Below, one piece after another: positions 11,348 through 24,858 of a stretch of 64,000 nucleotides of DNA. A model generated the notes under the pieces. It searched no databases. It had not been told where the DNA came from and was given only the letters and a program-made list of their open reading frames with translations. This stretch comes from Cacajao melanocephalus. Lineage: Eukaryota; Chordata; Mammalia; Primates; Pitheciidae. How positions within the stretch are numbered: position 1 is the first letter of the stretch; every line of letters begins with the position of its first letter. The DNA lies in the NCBI GenBank assembly GCA_963573385.1, contig CAUYLG010063070.1, positions 1 to 64,000 on the forward strand. Direction: 5' to 3'. A program made the translations under genes and the position numbers.

Positions 11348-11512
11348 TAATATTGCTTATATTTTAATGTAAAATTACTAGTTTTTAAATTTAAATTTTA
11401 AGTTATATTAACCAACTAAATAAAATAAAAACTCAGCACTTCATTTGCACTAGCCACAGTTCTTTAGTTTAGTAGTGCATGTGGCTAGTAGTTACCACAT
11501 TGAAGAGCACAG
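11348..11512. mobile_element. hAT-like DNA transposon, right half
   Basis: 'aatttaaattttaagttat', 'gcactagccaca' and 'gcatgtggctagtagttacc', with a closing 'gaagagcacag', match the right part of the same family seen at 4421-4793 and 52091-52276. Joined across the L1 the two halves would make one element of about 540 bp. Confidence 0.75.
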
Positions 11513-11587
11513 GATTAGAAAATCAACTATATTCTGATGAATCATAAATGCTATTTCAAATTCTTATAAACATTTTTCACTATAACT

Positions 11588-11720
11588 AGTAGTATTCCTA
11601 TTTTACACAAAAAAATTTGAGACAAAAAAGATATTTAGATCTAACTCATAGCCATACATAAATATATACAGTTCAAGTTCAAACCCAGCTCTGACTCTGG
11701 TGCCTGCTCTCTTTCCCTTA
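11588..11720 (-). mobile_element. MIR fragment
   Basis: The order 'tattcctattttacac', 'aagttcaaacccagctctga', 'tgcctgctctctttccc' matches the reverse strand of the MIR core ('attttacagatgag' to 'gaacccag'). It is old and diverged. Confidence 0.65.
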
Positions 11721-11871
11721 TGATATTTCTCTTTCTATATACTAGTTGTCTTTACATTACATTATTATAGTATCCATTACGTTACTGTCTTCTTCAGAAA
11801 ATGTAGAACAGGCTTAAGATACTGAATAGAAATCAAACCATTAAAACAGAGAGGGACTTGCTGGCAGGGGA

Positions 11872-12260
<389 letters not shown>

Positions 12261-13765
12261 AATATATATATTTTAAGTACTTAAACTATACTTCAGTAAA
12301 AAAAAAAAAATAGCAAATATTAATTAAAACACAGTTGTTTGTCACATTTGTCTGACAAAGGAATGGCACTTGCTTAGTTATTTATGTAATATAAATGTTT
12401 TTAAAATAAACTGTCTACATTGTTACTAAATTTCTTAAAAAGAGAAAAACAGAACTTTTATAACTAGAACTTAAGAAGAACTTGCTTATAAATTATACCA
12501 AGCAATGGCCTATAAGACTATTTTTAATTTCTCTGTTTTCCTGACACTTTTGTTTAATCTTTAGAATTTAGTTTTCTTTTGCTATCCTGAAGCCTTTTTA
12601 TAAATGATAACCAAACAGAACAACATTGATAAAGTTTATTTAAAGAGTTGATTGTTTGATACATGTCCTTGACACTTTGTTAGAGGTTAGCTTTGACTCA
12701 GTTGGGATATGAGTGTATTTTATAGTTATATTTTAGTGTTCTGATAAATATGGGTATTTTATTTACATGGTAGTATGGCTTCTATTGTCTGCCTTCATTC
12801 TCTTTACTCCTTTGCTTTTTTAAAAAAATCTTACTTTCTAACAATCATTAGGAGGCATGCTTCCTCAAACCAGAGCTATCTACAGCTGTGGGCTTGATTC
12901 ATAATCTGTGACTTATCACTATTTTTGCTGTCTCCACCAATCCTATCTTCAGAACGAAGGCAGTTGTATGACTGTGGGAATAAGAACTTACTCCATATTC
13001 TCTAATTCTTTGGCCAAGTTTAAAAAAAGAAAAGTAATAAAGGGATTAGACTTTCCCTTCTGTTACTGTCATGGCTTAGTGACTTTGAAATCAGTTTTCA
13101 TGATCAAATAGAGACTTGGAGAAAATTTTGTCTCTATCTCAACATGATAACTATGGATGGGGCATTAATATACTTTTGGAGGAAAAATTTTACCTTAAAA
13201 CTAAGATTCTTCTGTTGAGTGAATGGCATTTCACAGGAAAAGTTTTTTGCACAATTTAATATTTTTGTATGTTTCTCTCAAAGAGCTCTTTTGGTGTGAA
13301 AAAATGTAAATGAGGTTTATATTTGTATAGTGCATGTTATGTTCTTGTTGCATTTAAATGTCCTGATGTCCTAGCAAAAGATCTCAATGTCTTGTTTTAA
13401 AACAATTATTTTTCTAGAACATACTTAGAGGTGGGCTACTTCATTGTAAAACTGTCTAGCTTTACATTATCTTTGCATACTCTCCTGTCAGAATATAACC
13501 TCAAGACACACTTTGTAGATTTCTTCCCAAAGGAGAGTAAAACACAGTGGGAATTTCAATTATAGCCAATATATTATTTAAAAGTAGATTATACTCATAG
13601 TTTCTGATTTCAAAATAGTAAAATTATATATATAGGACAAAAATAATTATGATGTTTAAAGAAATAATATTGATATCCTTATTTTCTCTTTTGAACTATT
13701 ATTTTATCCAATATTTTTGGGCCCATCTCAGGAGCTAAGAAAATTCTGCTGAAAAGCATTATCAT
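12261..13765. other. Unique DNA, no feature recognised
   Basis: I can name nothing here apart from a short A-run at 12299-12311. The largest open frame (67 codons) has no recognisable protein character. Confidence 0.55.
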
Positions 13766-14000
13766 TCATAAGAGGGTAACTGTGCTGGGTTTGAATCAAA
13801 CTCAACTAAAATAATTAGGGGTTTTGTAGTCTTGGGCAAGCTACCTAACTGCTGGATATCTGGGTGTCCTGTAAAATGGCAGTAATAGTGATGTTCTGGA
13901 AAAGATCATTTTAAAGGTTATATATGAGCTCTCTGAGGAGCTCTTGGAATAGAGACAGCATACAATGCATGTTTCTTATTATAAATGAATGGTTATTTAA
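13766..14000 (+). mobile_element. MIR, near full length
   Basis: It follows the MIR consensus in order: 'tgggtttgaatcaaactc', 'cttgggcaagctacctaact', 'ctgtaaaatggcagtaatag', then a decayed 3' end with 'tataaatgaatgg'. Plus-strand orientation. Confidence 0.8.
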
Positions 14001-17000
14001 AAAGTTAAAATCAGCCATCATTTCAAACATGTTTATTTGTATATATTATATCAGGAGGACAGTCAGTGATTTTAAGAAACATTGAATGGACATAGTTTAC
14101 AGGAGAACAAATTTATAATAAATGTCCTATCTTGAAGGAAGGTTATCAACATCTATTATAGGGAAAAAATCTGCAAATGCCAATTGAGTATGTGTGTGAG
14201 TGTGTATGTGTGTGTGTGTGTTTATTAAGAAAAGGTAATGTAAATTAAATGCTGAAATTGTTGAAGGTAGAAAATAGAAAACATTAAGTTCCTACTGAAT
14301 TTACTAAATATCTAACAACATCAAATACAAATGCTATCTAATTTAACTCATAGGATCTTTGACATTTTAGAGCTGAAGGAAATTAATGATACCTCCAAAA
14401 CTACTGCTGCAATTTAAAATCTACTGGTCTTAGTATTTTCAGATTTATATTTATTAAGAAACTGCTACAGATGGGCATAATTTCTTCAGCAGCATCAGTT
14501 AATTTTGATGAACTAACCAATATACCATTTTATATTGTGATTTAAATGCCATATGTTAAAAGACAAGGATTTATTAACTTACCTAGTTATTCAGTAGCCC
14601 TCATTGGAATCTTCAAATAATACCTAGCTAGATGTATGAAAATTAAACTGCCATTTCACTGCAAAATTAAGGTAAGCTAAATTTACCCTTTTATGCAGAA
14701 ATTTTCAAAATAGTTTGTATTTTACCTCCTCTTTGAAAATAAATACATTTGCTTTCTCTTGCTTTATATTCGGAACAACAAAAGGTACATTTAATTTAAT
14801 TACATTTAATTGAATTCCGTTTATTTTTTGCTAATTAGTAGTTCAAAATATGTTGATATTCAGTCTGAATTAATTTTGTCATAAAAGTTAAAATACTTGA
14901 GGAAATGTACATTAGTTATACGCAGTTTTTCCTTCTAGAAAGGTATTATGTAGAAACTTCATTTTATAAAGGACCACCTAAACATAAATGTAGAATAAAA
15001 TGATTTTACTTTTGCAGCTTTAATAATTCCTCACCAAATCATATGAAATGTGCATTTGGCATGAAAGCAGCATGATAAATATAGTAAAAGTAAAAGAAGT
15101 TTAACTTTTCTCATGTAATTCCATGAGCAGTATTTGTCCCCCCAACATCTATGTGCTACAAAATATGATTATATAATTTATAGTTTACAAAATGCATCTT
15201 AATGACATCATATACGTCATATAAAGCAAACCAAAAAACCCTAGACAGTGAAAAAGAACAGCAAGAAAAAGGAGCTCACTGCTGTTGAATGAATTGCCAA
15301 GAGCTAAAAAACAAAGCAAACAAACAAACAAGAATAGCATCATCTACCCTGCCAGATATTCAATCATTCATAGTGCAGAAGTTTGGTATTGTTTATACAG
15401 ACAAAGTTCAGAGAAGTTTAAGAGAATTTCAACATGTTCTTTTTGACTTTTGTGCTTTGGAGGGTTTCAACAGGTTTTAAATTTGATATCTTTTGCAGGA
15501 TCATTTGTAATATTTATACAAACTTCCCTTTGGAAAAGTTCTTTTACTTGTAAGACATTTTCTGTAATGGGATATATTTCATTGATTAAAAAGAAATATA
15601 AAACAACTACAAAAACATCTATGTTCATAATTCCTGATTAAGAAAGATAAAACCATACATATTTAATATTCTGATTATTACATCTATTTTACTGATGACA
15701 TAAATAAATATTATTAAATACAATTTAAGACACCTTCTTCTGTATGAAACTACATTTTAGCCAGGCATCCATTTTCACAATATGTATATATATATTGATT
15801 AAAATCATAAGATGTAAGTAAATGTACATAAAAATAGAGGTTAAAGAGTAAAATAAGACCAAAAATATGACCGCCATGAGAATAAAATTCTAACTTGAAT
15901 TGGTTATTGAGCTAATTTTATTTGCATTTAACAATAATCTTCTACACTCAATTGGCAGCATAATTACCAATATAGAATGCTCTACTTATCTATTAGTCAA
16001 TACATACGAGTCCTAGAAGAGTGATGCAAAATTAGCATAACCCAGGATTTATTATGTTGTTTGATAAACTGAAATAGACTTACCTTCCTTTCAGGGGGAA
16101 GCTTTAAGCTTCATTTTTAATCATTTTTTAATATAGATGCCACTCTGAGACTCTAGCGAAATATATGGAACTGCTCTCCAGATAAATGCTGTCTATGCTG
16201 AGCAAATCCTACTTTATTTGCATGCAGTTGCACGGGATATCTTTGTAATGCCTGAAAATCATTTAAGTCTGTAAATACCCAATATGAAATGTGAAAAGGA
16301 GAAAATATCATATCCACATTCACAACTGCAACATTATAGAAATTTCAAAAATAAGAGCCTATGAAATGTTCAAATTGCTTTGTCTGGCTGCAATTCTCAG
16401 AATTTTCAAAACACTCAAGGAGTTCTCAGTGTTCTCTAACTTTACTCTCATTAGCCTCACCATATTCTATGACTCTGGATGTTGACTCCAAACCTTTTTG
16501 TGTGAATAGGCGTCTTCCCAATACCCACTCCTAGTGAGTTTTGTCATGGTGAGCAGGAAAGATTTCAGTCAGTTTATGGAAGAAAAGGCATTCTTGCTAC
16601 TTGTATTAAATATTGGCTTAAGCAAAGCTTGGTTAAAACTTTTGTCCCCGCATTGACAATGTAGTCATGTTCTTTGTAAGAGGAAAATTTGATATAGCAA
16701 AATGGCTCTGGTTCTCTGAATTTAGACAGGTATGTGGGCATTAGCTTGTCACACAAAATAACACAAAATTCACTTTTCACAAACTATATGAAATGTTGCA
16801 GTGATCACTCTTTTAAAAGCCTGTAGAATCTAATACTGTTTCTACTTCTGTAAACTATCTCTAGCAAAGCTGAGTGAGATGATAAACAATGCTTAAGTGA
16901 ACAATTTATGCATAATCAAGCTGTGGAAATCTATGTATACATATCAATTATTTTTGCAAACATTGAAGTAATATTTTCAAACCAGCTCACCTTTAAGTCT

Positions 17001-18799
17001 CTAATCTTTACATTTAATGTCATACATCGATCAAGTATGTAACCCAAGAAATGTTTTTAGGTTCAAAAACATTGAACCTTCAAAGTGAAGGCACAAAAAA
17101 AGTTATACTGTACACACATGGGTTTAATAACACATGATTTTTAGTAATCAAATAAGTAAATGTGGAATGTGTGAATTTCTGGACTGGATTTCACTTAATC
17201 ATTGAAGCATAGATTCCCTCTAATAAAAATTTAGAAAAAGAAACTTTTTCATGAAAAATTATGCTTTGACAACAGGCTCCTTGGAATTTCTCATCAGGGG
17301 ACAATTACTAAGACACAGACCAATAGAACATATTGTTCAACTATCCAGAGAATATGGCATTTTGGCAAACACATTAAAGAAGATAATTCAAAATATAATA
17401 TTTATACTATTTATAATTCCACAGATTTGTGAAATGATAATGCACTCTAAAATAACTGACACAAATTTCTATATAAGCAATGTATCAGTTTCTGGCAAGA
17501 CTTTATAATTCTGACATGCAAATATGATTAGAGGATAATATTAAAAATGAAAGTTGCATAGAAATTTTGAACAAAATAAACATGCATAACATAATTTTGC
17601 AATATTACAAAGCTAGTTAAAGCTTTTCTTTTGTTTTTAAAAGCAGTATTGTCACTAACGTTTCACACATTAAGTTTGTTGCCTATAAAATATTACCTAT
17701 CGTTAAGGTGATAAAAGAAAATATAGATATTGTACACTCATACTTATGTCTGTTTTTTGAATTCTTACTAAAATGAAAGCAAAGTGAACAAGTTGTAAAT
17801 CCACAAGCATCTAGAAAAACCAAGAACAAATGAGAGAAATGAGCACAATTTTGCAAGGTGGGAACTGAATGAGCAGGTGTTAGTTGTGTTAATTAATGAC
17901 AAAAGCCAAAACCTGTTTATAAAGAAAAATTTAAATAAGAGGCATACTGCTGTACCATGAACCCATTGGATACACTAATTGGAGTCACCATCAAATGTAA
18001 AAACATAACTGCATGTAAAAACAGAAAGAGTGACTTAAACCCCAGATAAAGACTGTCACTAGCTGGAGACAGAGAGTTTACTCTGTGGATGAAATCCAAA
18101 AAGAAAACCAGTTAAAAGACTGTGTGAGTCTTAGGCAAAGACAGAAGGCTGGGTCATTGAGTGAGCATCTGCTGATGAATGATGAGGTCACTAGCTATTT
18201 TTTTCCATGCTTAGCTTCCACCTCAGCTTATACTGTCCAGGAAGGAGGTTAAAATATTCCTGTCTAGAGAAGTGGATCATTACATGAAAAAATATTTCCT
18301 GGTCATTCAGTTTTGAAGATATCAATTGAAATGCTTTGTTCACACCAAATCAATCAATAATAAAACTATTGAAGAAAAGTCTCACTCATGTAAGAGAGAG
18401 ATTCCCATAAAATTTTTCTTTTTTTAAAATATGCTTGCTAGTTCTATAATTATTTTCCCTCAAACTAATTTATTTCTATATTTTTCTCTGTTTGGTTCCA
18501 CTTTTTCATCCTCAAAAATTGTCTCTATGTTGGCCAAAGTGAGGCACGGCCCAATGATTGCATTATCAGATGTGCCACTGTCTATGTGTCTAACTTCCTG
18601 TAATAATTCTCTATTTTAAATACTTAAACTATTTCATTTTTTTTCTGGTTGAGGTTTAACTAAACAATATTAAAAGATAAGTAAAGATCATCAGAAATGG
18701 GAAAAATTCTGTTATCATAAAATTCAGAAACAAAAACAAATTTCAGAGGAAACAGGAATGAACAGAAAGTTTTAAATGAGCTTTAGTTAATATTTTTAG
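14001..18799. other. Long repeat-poor unique stretch
   Basis: I recognise no transposon in this 4.8-kb stretch. It contains a short TG tract (about 14187-14222), a CAAA-rich run near 15306-15330 and several 60-85-codon open frames without recognisable domains, start context or codon character. Very old repeats may be below what I can see by eye. Confidence 0.5.
14187..14222. repeat. Short (TG)n microsatellite
   Basis: An interrupted TG run, 'tgtgtgtgag' then 'tgtgtgtgtgtg', in otherwise unique sequence. Confidence 0.9.
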
Positions 18800-19700
18800 G
18801 TAGGTAAAAGATATCACATCTACCCAATAAGATTAAAGAGTTCTATACACAAACTGTTCTTGTCAATTAAAGATTCAAAAGGAAACTAATGGAATGGTAA
18901 TAAGATTAAGATTAAGGAAATTTTGTAAAATGTAGAAAATAGACAAGTTCAAACAAGAGAGACAAATTGGCAACATTATATGATCAAATTAGAGGTTAGA
19001 CATGTGACTAGGAGGAGTCCCAGAAAGAAAGAAAATAAAAATTGAGGGAAGAAAATAATTCAGAACATTACCCAAGAAAATCTCCACGAATATTAGTGCA
19101 GAAGTTTGCAGTTTTAAGAATCCACATCTTAATAAAATAAAACAAATACACACCAAAATTAATTTCATTCATGCAACATTTAGAAAACCATAAATAGATG
19201 ATTATAAAAGTTTTCAAATAGGCAAAACAGTCCTATGCATAGAATTAGGAGTCACAATACTGTTAGGCATTTGCAATAGCAATAGTGCAAGCCAAAAGAC
19301 AAACAGGGCAAAGCCTTTGAATTTCCAAGGGAAAAGGAGTGTCAACTGAAAATTCTGTGTTCAGAAAAGTTACTTAGGAAAGGTAGAGACTCAAAAAATA
19401 CTTTTTAATGAGGTATACAAGGTCTCAAAATGTTATTTTCCAGATGTCCACGGAAAGCTACTAGAGGATGGATGTTCTACAAAATAAAAAAGTAAATGTA
19501 GAAAAAGAAAAGGACCAGGTGAAACAGAGTAGAGGAACGAGAAGAATATATGAGGGGAAGTTCCAGGTTGATGTCATAGAACAAAGTCCAAAATAACAGT
19601 TGAAGAGCAGGCAATGTAGTCAGTCAGTTTCTCAGTCTGGCCTGAAAACATGAGGACTTGGAGGCAGATGTCTTCATGAAGGTAAGAAAAAGAAAATAAA
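18800..19700 (+). mobile_element. HAL1 / old L1 ORF1-region fragment
   Basis: 'gaggagtcccagaaagaaag', 'cagaacattacccaagaaaa', 'aaattctgtgttcagaaaag' and 'atggatgttctacaaaat' follow the order of the ORF1 portion of HAL1 or old L1M elements (accessory DNA after ORF1, then the 'rNPKIL' and 'FLSE' equivalents). No open frame survives. The limits are approximate. Confidence 0.6.
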
Positions 19701-20859
19701 TGCATTACTGGATTAAAAACATGTTTGAAATCATTAAGATGTACATATAGCTCTGTTGAAGTGGGAGGATAATAAGTGTGTGGTCATTGAAATCTAACCA
19801 ATTAAATATTAAATTTTAGAAAGAAAGAAGAGTGATTCTTGATTTGGGTCCTTTGCCAGGAATATTAAGTTTTATACTTAGGTTTTATATTTAGACTTTG
19901 AAAAATTAACTTAATGACATTGTTCCTTTAGTTATTGCTACTTTGTAACCAGAGTAAATAATATATACCAGAAGAATATATACTATAAAATATAGATATC
20001 ATACTAAATATATTATTTATATACTTTTACATATAACATATATTATAAAATATTTTTATAACATATACAAAAAGTATACTATATCAACTTTACATTATTT
20101 TATAATATTAGCTTTTTGCCTCAGTAAATAGCTCATTTGCTGATTTTTTACAACTACATCAAGGCTTTTTTTTTTCCAAGAGACAGCATGACTTAGATTA
20201 AATATTTTACTTGAAAAGATAATCTCTAATGCCCTTTTCAATTCCTAAATTCTAGGACTTCATGAATAATTCAAAAGAGAAACATAAAATATAGCTATTA
20301 TTGATAAAACATTTATTTCATTTTAAAGCTATATTACCTTAATGGGTTTTCCCCATAATTCAAAATTAAAGAAATTTTATCCATCAAACATAAGATTCAT
20401 TTTCATTAGGAAAAAACTTTTTTAATAACATGCTAAAATATACAGCTATGATAGCAAAAATTTATGCATATTTAGATGCAATATTTAGATTTATGCTTAT
20501 AGTTTCTAAAAATGATTATAGGACATTATCATCAACTGTAGTGAATTCAGAAGGCTACAATGGAGGGAATAGCATCCTTTAATGACCATAAACTAGAAAG
20601 AACATCTGTTTGCAGAGTCCCAGTACATTTTTCCATTCAAGTAGAAAAAAAAAATTGACTATTTTATTTCTTCCCTATATTAGTTATGTTCTTATTCTCA
20701 CACATATTCGTTTTTATTAAATTTTCTGTGATTATTTACTGTACATAATTATTGTATTATGACAGCCTATTATGTTGTTAAGAAATTTGCATAGTGAAAA
20801 CCATACCACAATACTTTGATATAAATATAGATTAAGGCTTACTTATTTGTTTTCCCAAG
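19701..20859. other. AT-rich unique DNA
   Basis: Positions 19950-20110 are almost pure A/T with TATA-type runs. No repeat family or gene is recognised in the rest. Confidence 0.5.
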
Positions 20860-21165
20860 AAGCTTTTTTTTAAACAAAATATTTATAATTATTGAGAGTA
20901 CATAACAGTTATATATGTTTATTGTGTACATGTGATGTTTTGATACATGCGTACAATGTGTAGTGATCAAATCTGGTATACATCACCTAAAGCATTTTTC
21001 ATTTCTTTGTGTTAGGAACATCCCAATTCCATTTTTGAGATATTTCAAAATATACTGTAAATTATTGTCAACTATAGTCACCATATTGTGCTATCAAGTA
21101 CTAGATCTTATTCATTCTAACTTACTGATTTTTAATGCTAACCTTTTTGAGCTGAAGTTCAGATT
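20860..21165 (-). mobile_element. L1M-type 3' end
   Basis: A T-rich head is followed by the reverse-strand 3'UTR motifs of L1MA/L1MB-like elements: 'gtgtacatgtgatgttttga', 'atcaaatctggtatacatca', 'tttgtgttaggaacat', 'actatagtcaccatattgtg'. About 300 bp, so strongly 5'-truncated. Confidence 0.85.
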
Positions 21166-21890
21166 ATTTTCTCATATTCACAGCCACGTGATCATAGTCT
21201 CATGATGTTTCTCACTCCAAGATTTATATAATATTAATGCATTGTTTTTGCATATCATCTAATAGTTTCAACATACTTTTCATTATACAGGGGAAGATTT
21301 AAAATCGTCATTTTTCCAGTAGAATAGATAAAATAATAACCATATGTAGTCAATATCCTTAATATTAATTGTGAGTGCTTTATCAGATTTGGTATTTAAT
21401 ACCAAATATTGAGAGATATCTACTAGCAGAGATTTGTTTTATTTTTAATTATTACAAGATAAAAGTTAAGGCCCAATATTCTTTATAATGTGCTATGTGA
21501 TTATTTGCCTTAAAATAATTTTAACATAAAACTATCCAGGGATAGAATCATGTCTTTGTTTCTTCATATTCCAGCTAATTCTTTTTAAAATGCCTACATG
21601 AAAATTAAGAGATCCAGTTCAAAACTATATTTCAAAATTGCTTTATTCCATCTTCTTTAAAAATATGTTTATGTAAGGTAACAAATCTATGTGCCATTGG
21701 GTTTATAATCCAAATAGACATAATATGTATAATAGATATAGCACAAGAAAGTACAGATGGTAGAGCATTACAAAAATAAAGTTTTTATATCTCACTGAAA
21801 TTGTTTATGTAAAACTGAAGTAGATTATGACTAGTTGAGATGTATAACGTAATCCAAAGAACAGCAAGAAAATAACACAAAGATAGAATT
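21166..21890. other. Unassigned AT-rich DNA
   Basis: No gene or named repeat recognised. Parts may be very old L1. Confidence 0.45.
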
Positions 21891-23516
21891 TTAAAATTAT
21901 GCACAATAGTAACAATCCATCTTCCAAGAACTTATATCAATCCTTAATTTATATGCACCTAACAACAGAGTCTCAAAACTGATGGAACTTGAGAAACTAA
22001 AAGAACTTTAAGGAGAAATGCTAAATTCAGTATTATCGTTGGAATCTTCAACATATTTCTGTCAGTAATTAATAAATATAGTAGGAAGGAAATGAGTAAG
22101 AATATAATTGAACCGAATAGTGCTATGAATCAACTGAACATAATGAACATTTATAGACTCCTTCAGGTGTAGACTCCTATCTATAGACTCCTTCAGGTAG
22201 AATAGACATTTTTCTCAAGCTCATAGAGAACTTTCACTAAGATAAACCATATATGAGCCATAAAACACACCTTAACAAGTTTACAAAAAACAGAAATTTT
22301 ACAAAGTATTATTATCAGACAACAATGGAATGAAACTAGAAATCCATAACTGAAATACTGAAACACCCAAAACACTTACAGATTAAGCAACATACTACTA
22401 AATAAATAATGGATCAAAGGAGACATCTCAAAAGGAATTTAAAATATATATTGAATAAATAAAAATAAAAATGCTACTAATTAAAATTTGTAGGATGCAA
22501 CAAAAATACTGTTTAGAGGAAAATTTATATCACTAAATGCATATTGTTATAAAGTAAGAAGTATCTAAAAATCTTTCTTTCATTTAGAAAACTACAAAAA
22601 TAAAAGCAAGTTAAATGTACTGTAAATAAAAGAAAATAAATAATAAAAATTAGAACAAATTAATAAAATCAAAAATGGGAAATAAGTAAAGAATATCACC
22701 AACAGCAAAGTATTTAGAAAAGATCAGTACACTGAAAAACCTCCAGGAAAGTTACCTAAGAGGAAAAAAAGAGAAAAAGAGAGAAGACACATGTCAGAAA
22801 AGATAGAGAGATCATCACTATAGGTCCCATGGACATTAAAATGATAATAGCAAACTGAATTCAGCAGCTCATTAAAAAGATCATTCACCATGATCAAGTG
22901 GCATTCATCTAATGGATGCAAGAATGGATCAACATATTTAAATACATAAATGTGATGCACTACATTAACTGAATAAAGAACAGAAACCAACAGAAACCAC
23001 ATAATTATCTGGACAAACGCAGAAAACACATTTGACAAAATTTAAAAACCATTTATGATAAAAATTCTCAATCAATTAGGTATAGAAGGAATGTACCTCA
23101 ATACACGAAAGGTCAAATATGACAAACTCACAGCTAATATCATACTGTACAGGAAAAAGTTGAAGAACTTTCTCTCTAAGATCTGGAACAAGACAAGATG
23201 ACCACCCTTGTCATTTCTACTCAGCATAATACTGGAAGTTCCAGCTCAAGCAATTAGGCAAGAGAGGGAAATAAGGCAATATACATTTAAAAGGAAGACA
23301 ATAACTTGTCCCTGTATGCAGATGACATGATCTTATATAAAGAGAACCCTAAAGACCACGCTAGAAATTGTTAGAACTAGTAGACAAATACAGCAAAGCT
23401 TAGAATACAAAACTGACCTACAAAATCAGTAACATTTCTATATGTGAATAAAGGAACATTTGAAAAAAGAACCAAGAAAGCAATTATATTTATAATAGCT
23501 ATAAAATACTAAGGAA
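21891..23516 (+). mobile_element. L1M ORF2 fragment, first part
   Basis: It reads through endonuclease to reverse-transcriptase sequence in order: 'atgcacctaacaacagagt', 'caatggaatgaaactagaaa', 'tgatcaagtggcattcatc', 'cctgtatgcagatgacatg' (the YADDM active-site region, near 23314-23332). Many stops and indels make it dead. A partial tandem repeat of 'agactccttcaggt' occurs near 22155-22198. The element stops at 23516, where a minus-strand L1 begins, and similar plus-strand L1 resumes at 24859. Confidence 0.85.
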
Positions 23517-24858
23517 TAACCTGTTTATTTTTAATTTTATGGATACATAATAGTTATACATGTTTATGTGGTAAATGTGATATTTTAATTAAAGCATACA
23601 ATGTATAATGATCAAATTAGGGCAATTGGGTTAGCCATCAGTTCAAACATTTATTTTTTCTTCATGTTAGAAACACCTGTTATTACAACAATAGTTATTA
23701 CTTAATAAGATCTACCTAATATAGTAGATTGTTTTTCTTCTTTTTAACTGTATTTTCCACTCATTAACCAACTCATTTTTATCCCTTAACCTGTGCCATT
23801 TTCCCAGCCTTTGGTATTCATTATTCTATTGTTTATCTTTATGAGATCTTTTTTTTTACCTCCCATATATGAGTGAGAATATATAATACATGTCTTTCTG
23901 TGCCTGGTTTATTTAATTAAAATAATGTCCTCTAGTTTCATCCACGGTGTTGCAAATGACAAGATTTTATTTTTTTATGGTTGAATAGTATTACATTGTG
24001 AATATGTACCTCATTTTCTTTATCCCTTCATCCTGTGATGGACACATATATTGATTCCATATCCTGGCTATTGTGACTACTTCTGCAATAAACATGGAAG
24101 TGCAAATATCTCTTTAACATATTTGTTTCCTTTTATGTTGAATATATACTCAGCAGTGTGATTGGTGGATCATAGAATCAATCTATTTTTAGTTTTTGGG
24201 GGGAATTTCCACTGTCATTCCTTAGTAGCTATACTAATTTATATTCCCACCAACAGTAAAAAAGTGTTATCTTTTCTCTGCATCCTCACCAGTATCAATT
24301 TTTTTAAATGTAGTTGAATTATATCTCATTGTTTTTATTTGCATATCTGATGTTTGGTGATGTTGAGAATTTTTTCATATACCAGTCAGCCATTTATGGC
24401 TTTTATGAGAAGTGACCATTCAGATATTTTATCAACTTTTTATCTTAATAATTTGGAGTATTTTTTGTTATTGAGTTGTTTGAGTTCCTTATATCTTATT
24501 AGTATTAATTTTTCAGTTGAATAGTTTGCAACTATTTTCTTCCATTCTGTGGATTCTCACTTGGCTAATTGTTTCCTTTGCCGTACAGAAGCCCTTTAAC
24601 TTGATGTGATCATATTTGCCCATATTTTCTTTGCTTTCCTGTGCCTTTAAGGTTTTACTGAAGAAATCTTTACCCAGACCAATATCCTGGACCATTCCCC
24701 AGCATTTTCTTCTAGTAGTTTCATGTTTTATGTTTAAGTGTTTAAATCATTTTGATTTCATTTTTGTATATCATGAGAGACAAGAGTCTGTTTTTATTCT
24801 TCTGCATATAGTTATCCAGGTTTTCAGCACTACTTATTTTAAAAACTGTCCTTTCTCT
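23517..24858 (-). mobile_element. L1 3' end inserted in reverse orientation
   Basis: It shows L1M 3'UTR ('aatgtataatgatcaaatta') and the reverse of the ORF2 C-terminus ('cctctagtttcatccac', 'tatattcccaccaacag', 'cctttgccgtacagaag'). It is 5'-truncated at 24858, exactly where plus-strand L1 sequence restarts, so it sits between two plus-strand L1 segments. Confidence 0.88.
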
